Origin: Shewanella acanthi
GTDB lineage: Bacteria; Pseudomonadota; Gammaproteobacteria; Enterobacterales; Shewanellaceae
Direction: 5' to 3'
Length of the DNA: 64,000 nt
NCBI RefSeq assembly: GCF_019457475.1
Contig: NZ_CP080413.1
Coordinates: forward strand, 2,790,001 to 2,854,000
Position numbers and translations under genes: made by a program. How positions within the stretch are numbered: position 1 is the first letter of the stretch; each line of letters starts with the position of its first letter. The notes beneath the pieces were generated by a model. The model was not told where the DNA came from. It was given only the letters and a program-made list of their open reading frames with translations, and searched no databases. Below are positions 57,632-64,000 of this stretch, one piece after another.

Positions 57632-58852
57632 ATGGCCACCAGCACAACTCGTTTAACTGACACTCAAATCAAAAACCAAAAGCCAGGCCCAAAAGATATT
57701 GTTCTCTCAGATGGTGATGGCCTTCAGCTAAGGGTTCGTGCTAATGGTTCCAAACTCTGGAACTTCAACTATTACCATCCAACAACTAAGAAACGCGTCA
57801 ATATTGGGATTGGCCCCTATCCAGAAATATCTCTGGCTAAAGCTCGAAAAGCGGTCACAGAGTATAGAGAGCTTGTTGCTAGTGGGATAGACCCAAAAGA
57901 CAAACGCGAACAAGAATCATTCAAAAATAAACAAGAGGTACTCTACACCCTTAAAAATGTAGCAATTGAGTGGTTAGAGGTAAAAAGAGATGAAGTGACA
58001 GAGGATCACTGTCGAAAAATTTGGCAATCATTAGAGAGATATGTATTTCCTGATTTTGGTGAGACACCTCTAATCAAAATCACAGCTCCAAATGTTATCA
58101 CTCTATTCCGCCCTATCGAGGCTAAGGGCAGCTTAGAAACAGTAAAACGACTCAACCAGCGACTGAATGAGATCATGAATTATGGTGTTAACTGTGGATA
58201 TATCGCAGCAAACCCATTAGTGGGCATTCGTGCTGCATTTAAAAAGCCTAAAAAAGAACATATGGCCACGCTAAGCCCAGAGGAGCTACCTGATTTAATG
58301 CGAGCCCTTTCACAAGCTTCGATTAAGCGTGTAACTCGATGTCTGATTGAGTGGCAGTTGCACACTATGACTCGCCCCTCTGAAGCAGCAACAGCACGTT
58401 GGGCAGAACTAGATCTAGAAAAGCTGATCTGGACTATTCCAGCTGAAAAAATGAAAAATAAACTAGAACATTTGATCCCGATTACGCCACAAATGCTTGG
58501 AGTACTAGCAGCAGTAAGGCCCATCAGCGGCCATAGAGAATACATATTTCCTGCCGACAGGGAACCCAAAACTCACTGTAATACTCAAACGGCTAATATG
58601 GCGCTCAAGCGTATGGGATTTCATGGAAAGTTAGTAAGCCATGGGCTTCGTTCATTAGCGAGTACCACTCTAAACGAACAGGGCTACAATTCTGACTGGA
58701 TAGAATCAGCATTATCTCACGTAGGCGCTAACGAGGTACGTACAGCATATAACCGTGCTACATATCTGGAACTTAGGCGCCCAATGATGTGCTGGTGGAG
58801 CGAGCATATTGAAAAATCTGCCGAGGGGAACCTATCGTTAGGGAGCCAATAA
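57632..58852 (+). CDS. Tyrosine-type site-specific integrase (P4 family)
   Basis: A 406-residue integrase. The N-terminal Arm-type DNA-binding domain (DUF4102; LTDTQIKNQKPGPKDIVLSD onward) covers about 1-90, the core-binding domain about 95-190, and the catalytic domain about 205-390. Catalytic residues are visible as Arg in HTMTRPSEAATARWAELD, the HGLR box in VSHGLRSLASTTLNEQG, a His in LSHVGANEV and the nucleophile Tyr in RTAYNRATYLE. All are intact, so it should be active. Position beside ssrA and orientation fit an ssrA-specific genomic island. Confidence 0.95.
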   Translation: MATSTTRLTDTQIKNQKPGPKDIVLSDGDGLQLRVRANGSKLWNFNYYHPTTKKRVNIGIGPYPEISLAKARKAVTEYRELVASGIDPKDKREQESFKNKQEVLYTLKNVAIEWLEVKRDEVTEDHCRKIWQSLERYVFPDFGETPLIKITAPNVITLFRPIEAKGSLETVKRLNQRLNEIMNYGVNCGYIAANPLVGIRAAFKKPKKEHMATLSPEELPDLMRALSQASIKRVTRCLIEWQLHTMTRPSEAATARWAELDLEKLIWTIPAEKMKNKLEHLIPITPQMLGVLAAVRPISGHREYIFPADREPKTHCNTQTANMALKRMGFHGKLVSHGLRSLASTTLNEQGYNSDWIESALSHVGANEVRTAYNRATYLELRRPMMCWWSEHIEKSAEGNLSLGSQ

Positions 58853-58880
58853 CATCCCCCTAGCCAGAAAATCCCTTAAA

Positions 58881-58910
58881 GAGCAGAGGCTATATTTTTA
58901 GTCTCTGCTC
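58881..58910. terminator. Terminator-like hairpin between integrase and HicA-like gene
   Basis: GAGCAGAGGCTA pairs with TAGTCTCTGCTC (one G-U pair on the plus strand) around a TATTTT loop: 12-bp stem between convergent genes. There is no long T-run, so efficiency is uncertain. Confidence 0.65.
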
Positions 58911-58921
58911 TACGCAGTACA

Positions 58922-59137
58922 TTATGCAAACCAAACATTGTCCAATGATATTCGCCTAATATCTCTTTGTAGCTGTCTAAACGCATTACAATCGCTGGGG
59001 GATTTAGAAACAGTAATTTTGGTTCTGCCATCTGAACTCACTAAACGGCCATGTTTTTTCTTTGAGTAATAAATCCATCCATTCTTAACTAGCTCTCTTA
59101 TACATTGGTTAAGATCCTTGTTAGAACTATACTTCAT
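58922..59137 (-). CDS. Small HicA-like (dsRBD-fold) protein coupled to viperin
   Basis: A 71-residue basic protein. The pattern LVKNGWIYYSKKKHGRLVSS, then DGRTKITVSKSPSDCNAFRQ and RDIRRI resembles the HicA/YcfA dsRBD-like fold with GW at 20-21, a histidine at 29 (the position of the HicA catalytic His) and the SPSD motif at 46-49 seen in some HicA-like proteins. No HicB antitoxin gene is adjacent. Its first 11 bases overlap the end of the viperin gene, so the two are co-translated. RNA binding or cleavage is a plausible role within an antiviral operon but is not shown. The family assignment is tentative. Confidence 0.62.
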   Translation of the reverse strand: MKYSSNKDLNQCIRELVKNGWIYYSKKKHGRLVSSDGRTKITVSKSPSDCNAFRQLQRDIRRISLDNVWFA

Positions 59138-60047
59138 ACTTAACCCTCTGATTAAGAGCCAAATATCTATTCTCGAATCGCTGGGAATTAAAAGTTAATT
59201 GTCTAAAGGCCTGTTCAACACCAACCTCTAGTATTGAAGCGCTGTACTGATATCCAATGCCGTCAGGTACATTCTGATAGAAACGACCATAAGGATCTAT
59301 CATGATGTATGACTCTCGCATATCGGTACCGTTTTCAGGATACATAATGGAGCTCAAGGCTTTGTGTCGTGAAATAAATTGACAAAACTGCGCATCAGTA
59401 ATCGTTAACTTGTCATCCACAACAGGAAGCATTTTCAGCACTTTCCATTTGGCTGGTGATAAATCCGTTATCAAATCGGTCAAATCTTCATGGTAATTCA
59501 ACGAGCTTACGACCGTATTAATTTTTAGCTGCAAACGTGGATAAGCCTTCTTTGTTTCAATCAATTGTTCGCAAATTTGACTGACATCCATAGGGCTACC
59601 TAAACGACTTTTTCTACCAATAAGATTGTTAGTTTGGTCACATGCAGAATCGATACTAACGCCAAGGGTGGTTAAAAAAGGCAGTAATCTTTTAAATGCA
59701 GAACGACCCAAGCGAGAGCCATTCGTTATCAAAGATACATCCATGCCTAACGAAGATGCTTGACTTGCGCTATCAGGAAGCCATTTGTCATAAATGAGCG
59801 GCTCCCCGCCCGCAAAGTTCAAGCGAACTCGAGACCATGAAAGTTGCGGCATTAATGGGGTATTTGGGTTATCGGGCCGGAAAAATGCGTACAACTCATC
59901 GAGCAACCGTGTCCTAGAGTGAGGCTCGATAATAATGTTCTTTCTGTAATCACTGTCACTCCACTTTGCATAGCAGTACTGACATTCATAGTTACACAGT
60001 TCAGTTAAATGCCAATTTATAACCAGCTGATTATTATTTGATTTCAT
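59127..60047 (-). CDS. Prokaryotic viperin (pVip), antiviral radical SAM ddhNTP synthase
   Basis: A 306-residue radical SAM enzyme. The [4Fe-4S] motif is CNYECQYC with Cys18, 22 and 25, followed by GGEP at 79-82. Several stretches align by eye with human viperin and set it apart from other radical SAM enzymes: SIDSACDQTNNLIGR, LKINTVVSSLNYHEDLTDLI, SPAKWKVLKMLPV and the C-terminal ILEVGVEQAF. Viperins convert an NTP to its 3'-deoxy-3',4'-didehydro form, which stops viral RNA polymerases; which nucleotide is used here cannot be told. The start at 60047 (MKSNNNQLVINWH) has AGGAG seven bases upstream; a longer frame to 60101 is rejected. The HicA-like gene overlaps its 3' end. A strong hairpin lies just upstream of the promoter region. 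Confidence 0.9.
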   Translation of the reverse strand: MKSNNNQLVINWHLTELCNYECQYCYAKWSDSDYRKNIIIEPHSRTRLLDELYAFFRPDNPNTPLMPQLSWSRVRLNFAGGEPLIYDKWLPDSASQASSLGMDVSLITNGSRLGRSAFKRLLPFLTTLGVSIDSACDQTNNLIGRKSRLGSPMDVSQICEQLIETKKAYPRLQLKINTVVSSLNYHEDLTDLITDLSPAKWKVLKMLPVVDDKLTITDAQFCQFISRHKALSSIMYPENGTDMRESYIMIDPYGRFYQNVPDGIGYQYSASILEVGVEQAFRQLTFNSQRFENRYLALNQRVKYEV

Positions 60048-60107
60048 GTTACAACTCCTAAAATAGTTTAGAGTTATAATCATGCAAAAGCCCCATTCCA
60101 AACGGTA

Positions 60108-60158
60108 TGAATAGAGCTGTCCCCCCCTGATTATTGGGGGGGGGGACAGCTCTATTCA
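60108..60158. repeat. Strong inverted repeat with C7 / G10 core between divergent defence genes
   Basis: TGAATAGAGCTGT followed by seven C, an 8-nt AT spacer, ten G and then ACAGCTCTATTCA: a 20-bp stem (13 bp plus 7 C-G pairs) in AT-rich sequence. It lies between the viperin and ankyrin starts. It may be a small mobile palindrome (REP/MITE-like), a remnant of an insertion, or a regulatory structure. Poly-G length may vary. Confidence 0.85.
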
Positions 60159-60219
60159 GTGTTCATGCCGAGGAAATAGTGAAAATGGAATTTCGATATT
60201 AAGTTAAGGATTATCCACT

Positions 60220-62946
60220 ATGAGTAAAGTCCCTTCGTTGCAATCAATTTTACTGAACGTCCACCAAATTTTTGCTTGTAAATGGCCAGGCAATAGTGAG
60301 TTGAAAAACAAATTTTTTAGCGGTGACTGTAGTCTAGAAAAGCTAATGAGCCTTAATCTACAACTCTGTAAGGATATCTTTGACGCCACAGAAATGGATA
60401 ACCAAGCAAGGGACGACGCCTTGGCCAATATCCTTGAATTTAGCTCAGGGCTAACTGAGCTATATAGCAACCTATGGACGTTCAAGGCGAGCTCTAGGCA
60501 AGTTGTTTGGATGTTGCTCACCCATCATTTTATTCCTGGATTAGCTCGGTATATGGCGAATTGGCAACTTGAAGAACGATGGGATCGCGGTATGCCGGGG
60601 GGAAAATTTTGGTATCTACCAGAAAGACGAAGCTCTGAAACTCAAACTAAAATTGTAATGCCAGTCTCTCAGGTCATCGAATGGCTAATCGATTTGATTG
60701 GAACATCTATCGAAACACTCGCTGATACACGCAGTGAAGCGACAGATGGTGTTCATGACGCGCTAAGACGCTCCCTCTATAAGTGGATGAATGATACTTT
60801 GCCAGAGGCAAGTACAATACGAAAATACTTTAATGATGATGTGGTACTGCCGTTTAGCGGAGCTTTTACGCTTAGAGAAAATCAGTCACTAAATGAAGCA
60901 TTTCAATCAGCATTAACATTTGTTTGTGAGAAAGACCTAACGCCAGAGAACTTGAGATTTGAAATACCAATGACTGAACAGGGTCGTTTAGAGGAAGTTT
61001 TCGAAGGCAATATTAGTGATGACGAAAAACTATGCTTCATCAATTGCATAGTCGAGAGATACTCCAAGCCGTCAATGCAAACGATACGTCAACGACTTCT
61101 TGTAGCCAGGGCTGCGCAAGAAGGCTACATCAAGTTACTCAACTTTCTTTGCCCCGAAGTAGACAGATTGTGCGCTGATCCAGCTAAAAATAAATTACTC
61201 CAAGCGAGCGCTATTTACGAAATGATATTCAACGCTACGATCGAGGCATCTAAACAGAAAAAACACCTTGGTTTAGATGCTGAAAACGAGCACTTTGAAA
61301 GCCTCATACCAATCCCTTACCGTCCAATGCTAGTGTCAATTCTACCATCAATGAAAACGAATGGTGTTAAAGCGCTAGCGTCTGATTTAACTCGACAATT
61401 TTGGCTAATGTCGCCTGAATCGTCCTTGCAAGATGTTTTTGCGCTACTTCCTGAACAATTGGAACCAATTTTAATACAAACCAAGGATACAATTAACAAC
61501 GAGTTAGTTATTGATCGTTCCATCAATAATCTACTGTCCAGAATCACAACATCTTCGCCTTGGCGCGCCTTACAAAAAGAATCGAGCTTTTGGGTAGTAA
61601 GCCAAGTAGCACAGCATTCATTACTAACTCCTGACGCAAAATCCGCCGCTTGTGCGCGTTTAAAAGAGTTAGCAGCCACTCCAGATCAACTCGTTTTAGC
61701 TTTTTGCATTGAGCTTGAAAGTTTGATCGGTCGACCTGAACTAAAGCTCACTAAATCAACAAAAGCGCAAGTAGAAGAACTTTTATCTCAAATCGATGAA
61801 ACTGCGCACAGCGGGATGTCAAATCCAGTTATTCTCAGATCAAGAGGCTTTCACGCACTCTACTCTAATGACTTTAAAAGTGCTGAGGGATATTTTCGTC
61901 AAGCCATTGATGAATGTGAACAAGGACTATATGGCTCCCTTAAAGGCACTTTAGCTAAAGATGCACTTTGTGTTGCAGTGGCCTGCAACAAAGTAAATCC
62001 CAATAACCATCAAAAATATTTCAGATTGATGTTACTCGAAGGAATTATTAAATCTCGCACTATTCCTGATATTGAAGATATAGCAATTGATTGCTCCGAG
62101 CTATTTTGGGGAACTTTGTACAAAACATACCCGCAGTATCCCAAACAGAACCACAAAGATATAGACCTATTTGAACAATCGACCAAAATCATTTTCAGCC
62201 AAGATGAAAACTTACTCGCTAACTGGTTAATAAAAAATCGAGTACGTCTTGAAAAATCTATGGCTGATGTCAGAGGTGACACACTGCTACTCACATGGAT
62301 AAAAATGAGAAATGACTGGATTAACCGCTTGTCAATTAGAAAGCCTCATATTCCGCATGAGCTAAAAGACGATATGAACCGCTTAGAACAGCAGTTATCT
62401 TTTTGGCATAACAGCATTTGTATTATCATCAAGACCATACCAAAGTCTGTCAACGTAACAGACTTTAAAGGCCAGTCGCCTCTGATGTTAGCTGCTCAAA
62501 CTGGCGATACTTTATTGGTTAATACACTACTTGCCAATGGTGCAGCCCCTGATTTACAAGATTTTAAAGGTCGAACAGCTCTTCATGCGGCGATAAAATC
62601 AGGAAATTTAGACATCATAAAAGCAATATTAGAAAGACAGCACAATCTTGATCTTACAACTTACGATGGAATGACAGCTCTTCATACTGCCTGCTGGAGA
62701 GGAAATCTTGAAGCTGTAAAACTTTTAACTACAGCTAATCCGATGCTGGTCTGGACAAGATATCAAGGAGCACCAACTCCATTAGAGTTGGTTGAAAAGC
62801 TCTTAAACAATACTGCATTTTTTGAAAGTTATAATATAGGAGTACAGAAAGAAGGATATGCTCCGCTATCAAAAGCGAAACTGAAAGAAGTATATTCAAC
62901 TCTCGAATTGGTTGAATATTCGACAGAGTTAAAAACTACACACTGA
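60220..62946 (+). CDS. Large protein with C-terminal ankyrin repeats, unknown function
   Basis: A 908-residue cytoplasmic protein. I do not recognise the first ~740 residues; they are predicted mostly helical, with a TPR-like helix pair near 540-570 (SRGFHALYSNDFKSAEGYFR) and no visible nuclease, NTPase or membrane motif. About three ankyrin repeats cover 748-840 (GQSPLMLAAQTGDTLLVNTL, GRTALHAAIKSGNLDIIKAI, GMTALHTACWRGNLEAVKLL). It begins MSKVPSLQSILLNVHQIF. It is divergent from the viperin operon, with a strong hairpin between. A structural or sensor role in the island is a guess. Codon use and AT content are like the flanking island genes. Confidence 0.75.
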   Translation: MSKVPSLQSILLNVHQIFACKWPGNSELKNKFFSGDCSLEKLMSLNLQLCKDIFDATEMDNQARDDALANILEFSSGLTELYSNLWTFKASSRQVVWMLLTHHFIPGLARYMANWQLEERWDRGMPGGKFWYLPERRSSETQTKIVMPVSQVIEWLIDLIGTSIETLADTRSEATDGVHDALRRSLYKWMNDTLPEASTIRKYFNDDVVLPFSGAFTLRENQSLNEAFQSALTFVCEKDLTPENLRFEIPMTEQGRLEEVFEGNISDDEKLCFINCIVERYSKPSMQTIRQRLLVARAAQEGYIKLLNFLCPEVDRLCADPAKNKLLQASAIYEMIFNATIEASKQKKHLGLDAENEHFESLIPIPYRPMLVSILPSMKTNGVKALASDLTRQFWLMSPESSLQDVFALLPEQLEPILIQTKDTINNELVIDRSINNLLSRITTSSPWRALQKESSFWVVSQVAQHSLLTPDAKSAACARLKELAATPDQLVLAFCIELESLIGRPELKLTKSTKAQVEELLSQIDETAHSGMSNPVILRSRGFHALYSNDFKSAEGYFRQAIDECEQGLYGSLKGTLAKDALCVAVACNKVNPNNHQKYFRLMLLEGIIKSRTIPDIEDIAIDCSELFWGTLYKTYPQYPKQNHKDIDLFEQSTKIIFSQDENLLANWLIKNRVRLEKSMADVRGDTLLLTWIKMRNDWINRLSIRKPHIPHELKDDMNRLEQQLSFWHNSICIIIKTIPKSVNVTDFKGQSPLMLAAQTGDTLLVNTLLANGAAPDLQDFKGRTALHAAIKSGNLDIIKAILERQHNLDLTTYDGMTALHTACWRGNLEAVKLLTTANPMLVWTRYQGAPTPLELVEKLLNNTAFFESYNIGVQKEGYAPLSKAKLKEVYSTLELVEYSTELKTTH

Positions 62947-62959
62947 TGCTATACTTTTC

Positions 62960-63000
62960 ATGCTCTAATTTCATTCTTTACAAAAATGAAATTAGAGCAT
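62960..63000. terminator. Strong hairpin after the ankyrin gene
   Basis: ATGCTCTAATTTCATT and AATGAAATTAGAGCAT form a perfect 16-bp stem with a 9-nt loop, starting 13 bases after the stop. There is no T-run after it, so it may protect the mRNA end or insulate the next unit. Confidence 0.65.
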
Positions 63001-63034
63001 AATTAAAGTTCAGTAACCATTTGAATTTTATAAA

Positions 63035-63604
63035 ATGACCAATCAAGAGCTAGTCGAAAAACTTGATAAGTACTGTAGTCATCACTATCGATTCAGGGAT
63101 TTGTTCCACTGTGGAGAAACATGGCTTTACTCACAATGTGACAACCTTCCATCCCAACCACAAAGTTGGACTGCTTACTCTCAGATCGCTACTGAGATTC
63201 TAGACCCCCTCACAGAGCAATTTGGGGAAATTCATCTTTCCTTCGGTTTCTGCGGTAAGCAACTTCGTAATCTTATCCTCAAAAAAGATCGCCCCAGAAT
63301 AGCCCCAAATCTAGATCAACATGCAGCTTATGAACTAAATCAAAGCGGTGGACTTATTTGTCCTCGTGGTGGTGCAGCTATCGATTTGAAGGTTATCAAT
63401 ACATCATCTCAGATACTAGCTATCTGGGCCGCAAGCAACTTACCATTTGATAGACTCTATTATTACGGAAGTGATCGACCGCTCCATATCAGTATTGGAC
63501 CGCAGAATAATCGACAGATCATTTGGTTAAAAAATTTTGGGAATAGACTTATTCCTAGGCAGATTACCTTGGAAAATCTGACCAATTTAGCTAATAACGG
63601 ATGA
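63035..63604 (+). CDS. M15/VanX-like metallopeptidase-fold protein of a putative defence pair
   Basis: A 189-residue protein. The spacing H96 (in LDQHAAYELN), D117 (in GGAAIDLKV) and H151 (in DRPLHISIG), with PRGGAA before the Asp, resembles the His-Asp-His zinc site of M15/VanX-type D,D-peptidases. It has no signal peptide, so a cell-wall role is unlikely. From memory this protein type occurs next to proteins annotated as DNA-phosphorothioation-associated putative methyltransferases, and such a gene does follow, 7 bases after the stop. The start (MTNQELVEKLDKYC) has a weak ribosome binding site. Substrate is unknown. Confidence 0.65.
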   Translation: MTNQELVEKLDKYCSHHYRFRDLFHCGETWLYSQCDNLPSQPQSWTAYSQIATEILDPLTEQFGEIHLSFGFCGKQLRNLILKKDRPRIAPNLDQHAAYELNQSGGLICPRGGAAIDLKVINTSSQILAIWAASNLPFDRLYYYGSDRPLHISIGPQNNRQIIWLKNFGNRLIPRQITLENLTNLANNG

Positions 63605-63611
63605 GGTAAGT

Positions 63612-64000
63612 ATGCTATCGGCAACAGAGTTCCAGCGGGATGTAGAAGCTTTATCTATTGGTAAAAAATTACCAGAAGCAGTTTACCTTCATCGAGATAC
63701 TCTGGAAGCAAGTAACCCACGTCTCTTTAATTTCGCAAAAGCTGTCTCACAGGCCCTAAAAGTTGAAGATGAGCATTGGAATATCGTAAAGCTCTCCAGA
63801 CGCCAATTTGGATTATCCCTTCTCCATTATCCAACTTTTTTCTCTGAGGCTTACCCAGGTTTAGTTAAAAGTATCAGTGTCGATTTAACAAAATTGACCC
63901 ATAAGATCGTGAACTACACTGACTCTGATAATCCCCCTATATTGCACCGAAAAGAGTTATTTATTCTGCCAGAACATCCCCAGTTCAACACATTTAGAAC
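63612..64000 (+). CDS. N-terminus of a DNA-phosphorothioation-associated methyltransferase-like protein (cut by window edge)
   Basis: The frame starts at ATG 63612 with GAGGT five bases upstream and stays open for 129 codons to the end of the window. It begins MLSATEFQRDVEALSIGKKL. The stretches IGKKLPEAVYLHRDTLE and DSDNPPILHRKELF match my recollection of the conserved N-terminal part of proteins annotated as DNA phosphorothioation-associated putative methyltransferase. The methyltransferase domain itself, if present, lies beyond 64,000. No dnd genes are seen here, so the link to phosphorothioation is by family name only. It forms an operon with the M15-like gene. Confidence 0.6.
   Translation, partial: MLSATEFQRDVEALSIGKKLPEAVYLHRDTLEASNPRLFNFAKAVSQALKVEDEHWNIVKLSRRQFGLSLLHYPTFFSEAYPGLVKSISVDLTKLTHKIVNYTDSDNPPILHRKELFILPEHPQFNTFR

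Noticed and set aside
58922..59137. Complete HicAB toxin-antitoxin pair
   Set aside because: No HicB-like gene adjoins the HicA-like gene; it is overlapped by viperin instead, so a classic toxin-antitoxin call is not supported.
1..64000. CRISPR array or complete insertion sequence
   Set aside because: No regularly spaced direct repeats and no transposase frame were seen; the only tandem repeat is the short one at 22467-22498.

Overview
The window looks like a chromosomal segment of a Shewanella species close to the S. oneidensis / S. putrefaciens / S. baltica group. This rests on recognisable proteins and gene order: pomAB, xseB-ispA-dxs, grpE/nadK, a malQ-glgBXPCA run, aceBA, a split-borosin pair (SonA/SonM-like), bamE, rnfH-ratA, smpB-ssrA. 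No genome search was possible, so the species is inferred from memory of these families.

Layout. 1-3.0 kb: rlmM (cut by the window edge), a DUF423 membrane protein, an alpha/beta hydrolase and a GcvA-like LysR regulator, all on the minus strand. 3.1-7 kb: a small exported peptide, thiI and the sodium-type flagellar stator pomAB. 7-10.3 kb: xseB-ispA-dxs, the isoprenoid precursor operon. 10.3-15 kb: grpE with a textbook sigma-32 promoter, divergent nadK, and an FAD/Fe-S D-lactate dehydrogenase. 15-28.3 kb: an HD-GYP response regulator, an unknown exported protein, MATE and MFS transporters, DUF3087, a CobW GTPase, RhlE helicase and a PAS-GGDEF-EAL protein. 28.4-40.7 kb: a glycogen operon, malQ-glgB-glgX-glgP-glgC-glgA. 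41-49.7 kb: a lipoprotein cyclophilin, an iron alcohol dehydrogenase, small proteins, a thioesterase and the glyoxylate genes aceB-aceA with a HexR-like palindrome upstream. 49.7-54.5 kb: a Kef-type antiporter broken in a G8 tract, then sonM-sonA followed without a gap by a TPR-GGDEF gene. 54.9-57.4 kb: bamE, ratA-rnfH, smpB and tmRNA.

From the 3' end of tmRNA (57,432) to the window end lies a probable integrated island whose far end is not seen. It starts with a P4-type tyrosine integrase. Next comes a minus-strand operon of a prokaryotic viperin (pVip, antiviral radical SAM enzyme) overlapping a 71-residue HicA-like (dsRBD-fold) protein. A very strong C7/G10 hairpin separates this from a divergent 908-residue ankyrin-repeat protein. 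Then comes a two-gene unit: a metallopeptidase-like (M15/VanX-like H-D-H) protein and the start of a protein resembling the DNA-phosphorothioation-associated putative methyltransferases. This is a defence island; its viperin/HicA-like pair, the ankyrin protein and the M15-like/methyltransferase-like pair are the best candidates for poorly described biology here.

Start codons were chosen from ribosome binding sites and family N-termini and often differ from the longest open frame. Functions are from recognition of motifs by eye; no alignment or structure calculation was run.
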